Notes under the pieces: model-generated
Databases searched by the model: none
What the model was told of the DNA's origin: nothing
What the model saw: only the letters and a program-made list of their open reading frames with translations
NCBI GenBank assembly: GCA_021018995.1
Contig: CM037585.1
Span: 124,090,831-124,154,830 of the forward strand
Source: Chloranthus sessilifolius
Taxonomy: Eukaryota > Streptophyta > Magnoliopsida > Chloranthales > Chloranthaceae
Reading direction: 5' to 3'
Length of the DNA stretch: 64,000 nucleotides
Translations under genes and position numbers: made by a program
Part shown: positions 52,063 to 63,864 of the stretch, piece by piece
How positions within the stretch are numbered: the stretch's first letter is position 1
Layout: every line of letters begins with the position of its first letter

Positions 52063-54141
52063 TGTTGGGAAACTGCTTTGCCTTCAAAAAGGGGTTTAAA
52101 TTCACTCAATTCAAGGCAAATCACACACATAGAACTGTAAGTATTCAGGACCTGTTGTAGCAAGTTTTAAAAGAGTAAGGGAATGTCCACAGGGAGGTGA
52201 GTTCCAAATATGGTAAATCTCCAGATCTATAAGAGATCTGGCACCCTAACTAATGCTAAGTCAGCTAAAAGAAAGGGGAGAGGTTAAAAGGGGTTGTCAC
52301 TTAAACTAAACTACACATGAAATGCAAATTAACTGAGATCGAGTCTAGAGATCTAGATCTTGCAAGTGGAAGGGTTTAAAAATAGAAAATGGAGAAGAGC
52401 AGCTTGGAGATTGGTCTCACTGCAATCAGGTTGAGCTGGTCATGTTATAGGGGTTCAAAGCACACAAATCCTTCAGCTGGCTACAAGCACAGCTGCAGGG
52501 TAGAAGGCTCCACTCTAAACCAAAGGATTTAACTGATCTTAAGGCTATGGTCTGTCCACTTCAATGGTCACAGACCATCCAATAGACTTCATTTGATCCA
52601 AAGGTTTATGGTAGAAGAATCCAATTGAAACCAGAGATTGGACTGCTCTTAAGGCTATGATCTGTCCACTTTAATGGTCACAAATCATCCTAGGGAATTC
52701 CTCCAAACCAAAGGTTTTAACCAGAGCATTAAAACCATTATAGATGCTGTAATTTCTAGGTCACAGACACAAGAAATTACAGGGATATCAGATCTAGGGA
52801 GATCAGATGGTATCCAAGAGGTCTATTAGTTAAGTGGGTGAGCTGATCAACAGACTCCTCTACACAAATCCGATCGAGCACCAAATAAAACGAAAGGAAC
52901 TATAGATCCAATTAAAACAATAAAAATAATATTTACATTGCAATAAAACTCGCTCTACAATGAAATGTTCTCAGATCTGTAGTCTGTGCAGCAATTAACG
53001 CACAATAGCACTCTCAACCTTACCCAATTACAGATCTAACCTCTCTCCTCGCTGCTCCTAAGGAATTAGCCAACCATAATTGAGCTAAAAGAGGGAAAAT
53101 AGAATTTCGCTCCAAGCTCTGATCTCCATAATTTGATCAAAATCTCGATCTTCCCCAATTGTAATTGCGGATCTCAATATATAGCTTTCCCTCTTATTTT
53201 TCCCGCCAATATTCTCTTCTAGAAGGTCCTCAAAGTTTGTTAGAGTTCTGTTAGAGCACATGGGTTGGTTAGGATTTCCTAGGACATCTTTTAGATCATC
53301 GTGCCGATCACCAATATGTCTCGGTTTGCGTGCAGCAGGTTACCAAGTCGCATCGTGTGAATAGCCTATTTTCTAAGAAGTTCTTCACACAATTTCGATA
53401 GGTTGGGGAAGGTTTCGACAGGTTCAAATGGAGCTTTTTAGTCCTTTCGCTAGGTTCTCAGATCTCTTCAATAGGTTCCGATAGGATGAACCTTCTCTTA
53501 AAGCTTCAGCATTTTCAGCCCTTTTCCTGGAGCATTCGACAGGTTGAAGAAGCTTTTCGACAAGTTGGAGGACCATTTCGATAGGTTCAGCTCTGCATGC
53601 CATCATTCTGATAGGATTGCTCTCACTCTTATAGAAAGACTCAAGCGCCCTTCGGTAGGTTCTATTCCAGCGTCTCCATCTCGATAGGTTCAGGCCACCA
53701 TCCAACAGGTTCAGGAAACCATTCGATAGGTTCCCCTTTCACCTCAGGCAGGCTTTCGATAAGATGGTTTCTTCCTTTCTTTCAACTGCTCGATAGGTTC
53801 TTGGATCCTATCGAACTCCTCAATCCACACGAATCCATCCTTTCTCTGGCTTTAAATCCTATCGAAACCTTTCCAACTGCACGAATTCCTCCCTTTTTAG
53901 CTCTCAGCTCCTATCAAAGTCTTCAAATAGCCTCTCGATAGGATATTTTCAGCCTGTTTTCACTTCCTTCGCCTTGCCCTGCTGTTGCCACGTGCCCCAA
54001 GGGTCCAATGGTGTGCAGCCCTCTTGTGTGTCATTGCTGAGTCTGCACTATGCTGAGAGATGGACTTCTTTGTGTAGCATTTTTGAGTGGTTTTCTGCAC
54101 TATTCCTGTCTTTTATTGCTATCTACAAAATAGACTCAACA
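52063..54141 (-). repeat. LTR of a Ty3-type element, minus strand (about 2.08 kb), no partner seen
   Basis: The plus-strand view starts TGTTGGGAAACTGC and ends AGACTCAACA, so the coding strand is TGTTGAGTCT...CCCAACA. It lies immediately upstream of the primer site at 52039-52056. Between about 53395 and 53960 the word TTCGATAGGTTC or its complement CCTATCGAA recurs more than a dozen times with variants. No second LTR was found in the window, so the element is truncated. Confidence 0.65.
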
Positions 54142-55799
54142 GGTGTTTATTAGTGTGCTCATAGGTCCATCAAAGGTCAGGTTAAAGGGTGAAAACTGGC
54201 ATTTTTCACTACTTAACAGTTACCTACAAACTTCAAATATTTTTAGATTTTTTAAAATATTTTTCAAAACTAAAAATTTAAAATATAACCTAAATTATTA
54301 TTTTGTATTATTATTATTTTTTATATATTACTAATTAGTCAGTTAGTCATTATATGTTCATTATTTCAAAATATTTCAAATCTTTTATCCTTAGCTTCCC
54401 ATCATTGCAATCATCCTTGATCAGAACTCAATAATTTCAATTCTTGTATAGCGTGGAGTGTGTGCATATCAGTGAAAAGTTTATTCATCATAGATTTTTC
54501 TAAACTGTAGTTTTTAGAAAATATTTTCATTCAAACTCTCACTTATCGGCATACTCTAAAAAATAATTAAAATTTTGGGTTCTCAAAATATGATATGTTC
54601 GTGAAATTCAAAAGACAATCAGCTAAAAATATAAATCTCATGGAAAGGATAATCAATTCTTTTCAAATAATTTCTTTATTTATTCATAGTATCTATCTCA
54701 TATATTTCTACTAGGCTCATATTTTTTTACAAATCGTAAATTACGAAGGTCTTTCCTTCAGCTTATAATAGGGCTTTGGGGTTTCAGAAGGTTTCAAAGA
54801 AAAAGGTAAGGAGGTTTCAAAATTATTTCCAAGAATTTAGCTCTTTCTTCTCTACTTTTATTTTTCAGCTTCAGTAAGTATCCTTTTTTTGGATAACTTC
54901 TTTCCATTTCTTTTTGTTTTGCAAATCCCCTTTTTCTTCTTTTCAGTTTGGAAGCTTTTTGCTTCTCTTTTCATAAAATCATTTTTTTTTATAAGATTTT
55001 TCATTCTTCTTTTTTTTTTCTCCCATATTTTCATATATTTATATTTCTTTTTCAGTTGTACCCTTTTAAGTAGATCCCTTATCTGTTAACTCATACTCCT
55101 TTCACTCCCTTCTATTCCTTTTTTTGACATTCTAAACTCTCAGAAATTGTAAGGGTTAAGAATAGAAAGTTTTGGGCAGTACATATGATTAAGAGTTTAT
55201 AAAATCTAGTACAAAAAAATTTAGTCTTTAGGCTTCTAATATGAGTTGAAATGGTAAAATATTATGGGATTTTGGCTTTTTGACTCTGGTTAAAAAAAGA
55301 TGGTCTTCGGTCATTTTCATGATTTACTAATATGAATGTCTTATTGCTTTGATATATTTAATAGACTGTTCTAAACAAATAAATTATCATAATCATAGAA
55401 TATATTATTTCTAAATTCAGCAATATGAGATTTCAGATAATAGAGAAGTTCAAAGGAAATTTAGGCATGAATAAAAACAGTCTCTCTCTCTCAGAATAAA
55501 GAAAAAATAGGCTCTATAGCTCATTGGTTATAATTTTGAAACTATAATCTAAAGTATATGCAGTTCAGATCAATTGTATAGTATCAAACATTCTCTGATA
55601 TAGTGTTCTAGAGATGCTTAACTTTGAATTGTAACTATCTTTATTTTTATTTTTGAAGTACTATGATGGTTTGCTAACAAATTCAGATTTTTATATATTT
55701 TTCATAAATTGCATATAATGATTCACTAAAAAAAAATTAAAATTTTAAATTTTCTACGAAAAAGAAAACTAAACTAATGTAATGTATAAACTAATGTGG
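54142..55799. other. A/T-rich DNA, possibly far end of the Athila-like relic
   Basis: Very T-rich on the plus strand around 54830-55140. No gene. Frames here reflect low complexity. It may be the 3' non-coding region of the minus-strand element whose gag is at 57752-58356. Confidence 0.35.
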
Positions 55800-56516
55800 T
55801 GTATTCCCCCCAAACTTAAATAGGACAATGTCCTCACTGTGCAAAACATGAGACATATATAGATATTTACCTATTTTATTTACTATGTTAGTAACCGGGT
55901 ATATAATCTGCAAAAATAATCAAAAATCTTTCCCCCAAACTTAGGAGAAAAATACATTTGATTTTATGAAACTAAAAAAATTAGAAAAACAAAATTGTTA
56001 GTAATGTTAGTAACACACGCTGTTAGTAAAAAAATTGCAGAGTTAGTAAAAAGAAAACTATATGTATATATCGGAATATGTACAATGAACAGAAGGAAAA
56101 ATAAAAACTAAAATCTAATATAATAACTAATTACATAAAATAGTATAAACCGAGGAAAAATCTAGACACACACTAAACTATGACACTAGCAACAACGTCC
56201 GAGAGAAGGATTCTTCGATAAAGATCAGTCCTTGGTTTCTAACTTCCTTCAATCAAAGTCGTGCATCCCTTACAACAAGAGGAGCTTCAACCTTTGGAGG
56301 GTTGCTACTCCAAGAGCTGTCGAATCACTCCCACCTGCCCTTCCAAATCCCTCCTTGATTCATCGACTGCACTGTTAATGCAGCTAAGGGAGAAGATGAG
56401 CAATGGAGAGGGGTGGTGAGGAGAACAAGGATGGGATGGGAAATGACACTGGAAATTACAACCCATCCTTATTATATAGGAAGTCGCATTCTGAGTGGGT
56501 TGTGATGGAGTAAAGT

Positions 56517-56735
56517 TTAGGAAGTGGGGGGAGATGAGTTTCTGGTATATATATTCAGATTTGGGTTAGGTTTAGGGTCAATGGTAGTCTCGGTGGATGA
56601 TTCAGCATTAAAGACATATCGCAGGCGCTTCAGATCTTCTACTTTCTCTTGTGCAGCCAGGAGCTCATATCTATATTTTTCTAAAATTTTGTCGAGTCTA
56701 TTGCTGAAGTCGTTCTGGTTATGTTCTTCCATCAT
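56517..56735 (-). other. small frame with coiled-coil character in the Athila-like relic
   Basis: A 72-residue frame MMEEHNQNDFSNRLDKILEK then LLAAQEKVEDLKRLRYVF has heptad-like spacing and is charged. It lies between the gag and the 3' end of the relic. No known family is recognised. It may be a remnant of a tail of the gag or linker protein, or chance. Confidence 0.25.
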
Positions 56736-57751
56736 GGGGTGTAGGGTTACAGACGGAGGAAGAAGAAAGGTTATAATCTGGTTTTGGTTAATGGATTTGT
56801 ATGGATATATAGGGAAAGGCTTGGCTTTGAACCGTCACTTCGAGTAAATGTCTCTGTGTAGGTTCCTAGGCTAGGGTGGTTGGAAAGTGGTGATTTTAAA
56901 TGCATTTCATCTCTATTTTTTATACAATTTTAAATAGGTCTTACTTCCAATGCATCCGAAAAGACTGATCACTAGGTTCTCTTGTTCTCTAGAATTATCG
57001 TTTGCAATTCTAGATAATATTCACGAGAATCTAAACTAGAAAATTGTACTCGCTACGATTCGAATCTATATTCACGAGAATCGCAAATCCATGTGTTTCA
57101 AGTGATAAAAAAAAAAAAAAAAAAGAAAGAAAGAGCCCTTTATGACTAGTAATCTGGCATAAATCGTAAGGAGTCATTTCAAAAGTATTTATATTTACAT
57201 ATGTTACATGTTTGCTACGAGTGAGTTGGTAGCTCGATAAATTCAGGAGGAATTCAATGGCGATCAAGGGGAGTTGATGTCCCTCCCATAAAAGTATTTC
57301 CTCCTGAGGTGCCAACTGGCCATGGGAAAAAATAGTTATTCTCTCTCGAGTTAACCATAATGGTTAATTGCTTAACCTGAGTTTCTAACCATGTAATGGA
57401 TTCCAAGAGATTATTGAGTAGCTGGGTTTGAATTTGGCCATGTTACAACCAACTTTCGGCTAATTGCGACAAGGCTTCCTCAATGTCAGTATGGTCTTGG
57501 TTCTGTGTGGGGCAAAGAATAGGAGAATTTGAGAAATTTCCCAATTTAAGCCGCAGTTAGATCCAACGGCTTCTCCTTGTTGAGATGTTGAGTGCGATTT
57601 TACACCCACCAGAGATAGAATTTTTGTCTTCCATAGTTTTAACTTTGGAAGGCGCAATTCATCATTGACTTTAATTTGTATAAGCCACTCGGCTTAAGAG
57701 GTATACTCCTTGAAGTCTCAGGTTCAATCTTACCCGGTGCTTGGCATTGCA

Positions 57752-58356
57752 CTAGTTCCTCGCTAAAGTTCTCAAAAAAATCTCAAGCAGCCTCAGTAGA
57801 CATGATGTGGAACATCCCCCCACAGCAACATCAACTATATGCCAGTTTTGGTCATTCAGACCTTTACAGAAAGTGAGGACTATTTGCCAATGGGGTATCT
57901 CTTGGTGAGGACACCCATCTAAATGCTTGTTAAGGCGCGTCCACCCCTCTTGAAGAGACTCATCCGGAGATTGTTTGAAATTTCTAATCAGATACCGGAT
58001 TTGATTCGTTCTGTGCATCAGGAAGTATTTATGAGAAATCCTCGTTCCAAGTCTTCCCAATTGGTGAACAAATCATGAGGCAAGGAGTGTATACACTGTT
58101 TTGCTTCATCTCTAAGAGAATATGAAAACAGCCTTAGACGCATAGATGTATCTGGCAAATTCAGGATTTGGATAAGATTGCACACTTCTATGAACTGTCT
58201 TAAATGTATATAAGGGTTTTCATCCCTTAGCCCACGAAAAATTGGAAGTGTTTGAAATATTTTGGGCGTAATTTTAAAAGTCTCATTGCCGGTCGTAGGG
58301 GTTATTTGTATACATGGGGGAGGTGTAAGAGGTGTTAAAGTATAATGTTCCCCCAT
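57752..58356 (-). pseudogene. gag: Athila-like gag fragment
   Basis: Starts at the ATG at 58356 (MGEHYTLTPLTPPPC). FKITPKIFQTLPIFRGLRDE followed by NPYIHLRQFIEVCNL parallels the capsid start of the Athila copies (EDPYQHVKDFVEV). MRLRLFSYSLRDEAKQ and WEDLERGF match RLRLFPFSIKDKAKAW and WDQMVKKF. After a frame change near 58020-58060, ESLQEGWTRLNKHLDGCPHQ and VLTFCKGLNDQNWHIVD continue the capsid domain to 57752. No zinc knuckle was seen after this point. Clearly diverged from the Athila copies at 17-36 kb. Confidence 0.75.
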
Positions 58357-58630
58357 CGTTTTAAAACTGAATTTTTCTATTTTTGTTTTAAATTTTTGTA
58401 CTTTTTTTTTTTTTAGAAACCAGGGAGAGAGACAAATATGAGTTTCTAATTTCTGGGGCCCGCATAAGTGTTGAAAGTCTGGTCTATTGCTTCGAATAAA
58501 CCTGCAAAAACTTAAGAAGTGATCAAAGAAAAATAAAAATATAAAAAATATAAAAAGAGAAAGATAAATATTGATTTCTAAAAGGATAAAAATATTAGAT
58601 AAAAATTTAAAAGAATTTGATAAATCCGCT

Positions 58631-58648
58631 TCCCCGACAGCGGTGCCA
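58631..58648 (-). promoter_or_regulatory. primer-binding site of the Athila-like relic
   Basis: The minus strand reads TGGCACCGCTGTCGGGGA, three bases from the tRNA-Asp site of Athila copy 1. It is preceded by CAAGTCAAGTTTT at the LTR end. Confidence 0.7.
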
Positions 58649-58654
58649 AAAACT

Positions 58655-60044
58655 TGACTTGTCTGCAATTGTGTATTATAATTATATTAAATTCAAGTCT
58701 TAACCTATTGCAAGTGCACAATGGAAATTATAGCATAGTATAGGATCGTTCTCACGAGGAAGTTCATTATCTTATTAATTCTTATTTCTATCTTCTATCT
58801 AAATCCTTATCTTAAAAGCTTTTATTTATCTTTAAGATTTCCTAATCTACTGGAGAAATATGAATAAAATAATCATTTTCTAAACTAAAGTACATAAAAA
58901 TAAATCCTAATCCTCCTTCTTTTGATTAAGGTCGTCAATCTCAATCTTTAGCTTTCGGATATTTATGAAAATAAATAGTACCGTTACACCATATTTTTAG
59001 TCTCCTAGCATTGGTTATCAATCAAGTCTAAGATCCTACCAATACAGATTTAATCTAATCAACAATTAACCAGAAATTTGGGCGTTAATCAAACTCTAGC
59101 AAACTAAAAATGAAAAAGTAAAAGCCGTTACACTAATCTACAAATTCTAACCTGAGTCATCAATCCAAATTAAAACTTGGAGATGTTTACAAAGTAAAGA
59201 AAATATAATCTAGAAAGCAAAGTAAAATATCTCACGATATTACGATATTCACGCTTAATCTTCAAAGACTCAATTGCAGTCGTCAATTAAGAAACCTCTT
59301 ATATCTAATCTACTCTAACTAGTATACACTACTGATCGGAAGAAAATTTAACCTCAAGCGTCAATTGATGCTGAAATTCATCGATGCTTATTCCTATACT
59401 AAGCCCTCTTATTTATAGATCATAAGGGGTCGGTTTATAGAGATCTAGTTCTAATAAAATAAACTACTAAAAATAAAAGTATCCTAATATAACTCTAATT
59501 ACTAATTCCATCTTTCCTTGCTTCCTTTAATTGATGCGCTTCTAGAGTGTTCTTTATCGAGCAACAACAGAGTCCTTCGGATTAGAACTTTATCAATCTT
59601 CTCAGATCCGTGGTTCATCAAACTTCTAATTACAGAAGTCTTCTAATTCTGGATATGGCGGTGATAGTTCTCACGTGATCAACAACAGCAATAATAGTAG
59701 GAAAGCTTCTATTCTTAGAAAATCGTAAATAGCGATTCCTTCTTTCATAGCTTCTTCTCTGAAAAATTGTTAATCACGACTTTCTATTTTTAATAAGTTT
59801 CCTCATAGTTGACGATTCTCTAGATTACACTTAATCTCTTTTCTCTTATTGTCTCTTTTGAAGAATCGTAAATTACGATTTTCTGACTTTCAATAGTGGC
59901 AAATCGTCTTTTTCACTCAATCATTTTTCTTATTGCCTTTTGAGTTCATTTTGTCAAAGATTAACATTTAAGCTCTGATTTACTGCTTATCTTTAATATC
60001 TGCATATCAGTATCTCATTAGTAGCAAACTAAGTCCTAGCATCA
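58655..60044 (-). repeat. 5' LTR of the Athila-like relic (about 1.39 kb)
   Basis: The plus-strand view starts TGACTTGTCTGC and ends TCCTAGCATCA, so the coding strand is TGATGCTAGGA...GACAAGTCA with TG...CA ends. The inner end adjoins the primer site. No internal frame. Confidence 0.6.
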
Positions 60045-61900
60045 CTAAGCTAAGGGTGATAAAATGGTAAATTATGTGACTGATCAGCGGTGCACAAAAG
60101 GCAACCCTAGTGCAAGGGGGACTAATTCCGTGCAACTGTGTCTACATGGAATCGGATTACGCGCATGTGTATCTACGCAGAATCTGAGTCTTAAGTGATC
60201 CATGGGAAGAGTAGCCTGATCCAAGTGGGACCTATTTCACGCATGGGGCCACACGTGGAATCGATTTCGTGCAAGTGTATCTACGCGAAATTCGAGATTT
60301 TCTCGAGTTAGGTCGGGTCTAAGTCGCAAAGCTATTATTTCAACCTGGGTCATAACCATATACTATTATTTCAGTAATGGTTCCCGTATTTAGGGTTTTA
60401 GGGTCTTTAGAGAAGGTTAGTCCTTTTCCGTTGACCGAATAGGATTGTATACCCCGAGAGGGAAAAATTAGGGTGTCTACAGATGCCCCACTTTGGTGCG
60501 TCCTTGCGGAGTAAGGATGCGTCGAAGAAGTAGACACCCCTCTTCCGAGATATCTTCTTGTTTCTTTAGAAAATCACAAGTGTGAACCGGGGAGCTGACA
60601 TGAAATACTTGGCTTTCTTATCTATCAGTACAAGCTAAGGAGGAACATTTGAGGGCCCAGTGGTAGCTGTCGAGAGGTATATCCTCAACTCTGGGTACAA
60701 GTGGCATCCCGCCGCATATCGCGACCTGCTGCAAGGGCCAGTCAAAAAGAGGAAAATTAACAGAATTGAGGTATTGGGGGGCGTCATACGAATGTCCAGA
60801 GATAAGGTCAAGTGACTGAATAATATGATGTAGTTTGATGGCGAAGGCTTTCGTAGATTATGACAAATCGGGTGCATAATTGCTCACACCAATGGCAAAT
60901 CAGGGGAGCCTTTCCAGTGGACATCTGTGATTTCTCAGAGTTGAGCATATTCAGTGTTCAATTTCCCATGGGAAGGGACGGATTGGAGTGATGAGAAGTG
61001 GATTTTGATAGATAGAGGGTCTATTTATTATCATTTTTTTTTAAGTTTAGGATTTTTAACTTAAGATCAATTCGGTGGTAAAACGACGAAAAACGTGGCT
61101 TCTGAGACGTCGTTGAGTAGATCCATCGGAACAGGATTTATGGACCCGTCTATTTATGTGGTTGTCAAGATGACACTTGGTTTGTCGGATACTCCTTCTA
61201 ATCTTCTCCTGAATATTGATGATTGTCTCTTATGGGAAGACTACAGTGATTCACGAGTCGAGAGAGACGGGTTTTGAAAGCATTTAACTTAATATTAGCT
61301 AACTATACTTTGTACAAAGAATATCGAGTAGAAAGAAAGGGGTGATACTTACCTGGTTTGTTGTGTGATGGGATGTTCCAATCGCCTGATGAGATATTTG
61401 TGATGGGACTTAATAATTGTTGGGTGCGGTGGGACATCAGAGGGTTTCTCTCTTCTTCTGTCGGCGATCGTATGTTTCTGCTGTGGTAGAATCTAGCGAC
61501 TATTGTGTGATGGGGCATTTGGAGGGTTTGACTCGTTGCTTTTGCGATGGGACATTGGTTGAGCCTCCCCTCCTGGTTGTGTGCCACGGTGGGTTACGAC
61601 GGGACTTGGTGGTTATGCAATGGGGCATCTCGATTTAATGACTCCTTGAGTGTTTTGACGACATGATGGGATGATAATGGTGTATTTCTTTCTTTGGCAG
61701 GTCTTGGGTTATATGATAGAGTCAGGTTGTAGTTGCGTCATGACGAGACTTGTCTTTAGTGTTGATGGTGTGCTTATGGGTGCATGGTGGGTGCATGCCA
61801 GGCTACGTGGTGGGGTAGTGTCGCGATGGGACTATAAAGGGGAGTGGCTGATTTATGCCAATGACCTTAGGTGTTGGGATAATGTTAGTTATATGGGTGT
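60045..61900. other. unassigned repeat-like DNA
   Basis: No gene recognised. GGTGTCTAC (60470) and its complement GTAGACACC (60530-60538) flank a GC-richer stretch. Around 60130-60290, TGTATCTACGCAGAA and TGTATCTACGCGAAA recur. Between 61365 and 61630 the word GATGGGACAT or GATGGGGCAT occurs repeatedly. These look like parts of an LTR, but no ends, primer site or partner were found. Confidence 0.35.
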
Positions 61901-62689
61901 TGTGACAGCGCGAATTTTTCCCAACTTGAATTTTTAGACTTTTTTTTTTCTTCTTTAAGTTTACACCTAAACCAAATGAGAAAATCCGGACCGTCAGATC
62001 GTAAAACACGATCCGAATACAGAGAATACTTGGTACATCCACATACATGCAGAAATCAAAACAGATAATATATATGGCATAAATAAATCTCCAATTCTAA
62101 TATCTAATATTACAATAACTAACAACGATCACGGTGATATACCAACATCACCAAACAGTGGTGTATAATGAGTATATAATAATATATTGTACCAAGCCAC
62201 ACTCACCAAACTCCACAAGTACTTAATCTACGACCCCGAACATCATAGCACTCCTCAATTCCTCAATCTGCAAGTCCGGTGTCCAAATAGAAGCTATACC
62301 TGTGACGTATAGTCGAAGAGTGAGCAACATCCTAGCTCAGCAGAGGAAACTCAACACATTTTTCCATCTTATCATAACGAAACATAGATTTAATGTCATA
62401 ATCAAACATTTTCTTATTTAAAGTTGAACTCATTTCAAAGGTACTTTTCTTATCAAACAAAGACTGATTTCAAATACTATTTTCTTATCACACGAACTAA
62501 TTTCCATATCACACAAAACTGATTTCAAAACTGATTTCCTTTTTCACACAAAACTGATCTAAAAGCTGATTTCCTTATCATACAAAACTGATTTCAAAAC
62601 TGATTTCCTTTCCACATACAAAAGTGATTTCAAAACATTTATTTATCACATAAAGCTAATTTTCAAATCTACCCCGGCGGCCCACATGG

Positions 62690-63260
62690 TACTTTACTCC
62701 GCCCATAGCGGTCCACGAAAAGCATAATCTGCCCACAACAGTCTACATACACATAATTCGCCTATAGCGGTCCACATATATAATATCCGCCCATAACGGT
62801 CCACTATAATCTCACGACTTATGATTTGATTCACGAAGTATAATTCGAAGAGTACGTAAAATCTCGCGAAATCGGTCCAAGGGCGTACATGAATCTCGCC
62901 ACAACAGTCCAAGGGTATATCGAGTCACAACAAGGTCCAAAGGAGTACGTAAAATCCCGCGAAAGTGGTTCAAGGGCGTACATAAGTACAACAAAGTCCA
63001 AAGGTGTACGTAAATCCCGTAAAAACGGTCCAAGGGCGTACATAAGCACAACAAAGTCCAAAGGAGTACGTAAAATCTCGCGAAAGCGGTCCAAAGGAGT
63101 ACGTTAAATCTCGTAAAAGCAGTCCAAGGGCGTACATAAGCACAACAAAGTCCAAAGGTGTATGTAAATCCCGTAAAAATGGTCCAAGGGCGTATATAAA
63201 TCCCGCCATAGCGGTCCAAGGGTGTACATAAATCCCGTCACAGCGGTCCAAGGGTGTACC
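62690..63260. repeat. minisatellite in the third LTR, units of about 50-60 bp and half-units
   Basis: GTCCAAGGGCGTACATAAGC, GTCCAAAGGAGTACGTAAAATC and GCGGTCCA recur about ten or more times with CCCGC(G/C)A words between. Half-units of about 30 bp are combined in varying order. The many overlapping frames on both strands are translations of the repeat. Confidence 0.85.
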
Positions 63261-63808
63261 TTCTCACAAATATACAAGACTCAACAATTTCGAGTTCACA
63301 TTCTAGTTTATATTTCTAAATCACGGTCCAAAGCTCACATTCTTGGTTCCAAGGTTTTAAAACTCACCATTTAAAAATCAAGTTTAAAATCGAATACCAC
63401 AGTACAAATTTTAGGTTAAGTTCACAGTTTAGAATTCATCATTTTCGACTCAAGGATTTCAAATTTCTATTTTGCAAAGAGTTCAAGTTATAGTTTAAAT
63501 TACTATCAAACTTACATCAAAATACATCAAGAAAACTTATCATTTTTCTACCAGACACATCAAAGAAAATTATCATTTTTTCATATAAATACCTCAAAAA
63601 AACTATGAATCAAAGTTAAACATGCAAGTTTGTGTTGAAGTTCCCCTACCTCAAAGCACGCTCAACACAATCTACATTCCACGCATGGTTCAACACTTCA
63701 CTCCTACATTCAAAATACCCAAATTTTCCTTAGAAATCTACTAAAGGATCCAAGGAATACATCTCTAAGGAGCTCAAACAAAACTAAACAAAACATATAC
63801 TCTATACC

Positions 63809-63864
63809 TCGCTCGATCGAGCCTTTGGCCTCGCTCGAGCGAGCACACCCCTCGCTCGATCGAT
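63809..63864. repeat. CTCGCTCGATCGAGC / GCTCGAGCGAG palindromes in the third LTR
   Basis: TCGCTCGATCGAGC, CTCGCTCGAGCGAGC and CTCGCTCGATCGATT follow each other in 56 bp. GCGAGCGAT and AAGCGAGCGAGC appear again further right, to the window end. This lies about 1.9 kb into the LTR, roughly where the chromovirus 3' LTR has its TCGATTAATCGA array (about 1.5 kb in; the difference is close to the length of the extra minisatellite). Confidence 0.8.

Larger units (their letters stand above)
55800..60044 (-). mobile_element. decayed, probably non-autonomous Athila-like element, minus strand
   Basis: From right to left: LTR (58655-60044), primer site (58631-58648), broken gag (57752-58356), a long non-coding stretch, and at 55807-55840 the complement of an Athila-style GAGGACATTGTCC ... 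GTTTGGGGGG segment, which in the Athila copies lies just after integrase. No protease, RT or integrase motif was found in between, so pol was lost or never present. A left LTR was not found. Confidence 0.6.

Noticed and set aside
62694-63251. Several overlapping minus-strand frames with repeated FARFYVLLWT-like text
   Set aside because: The minisatellite at 62690-63260 is open in several frames. No start context, domain or conservation supports a protein.
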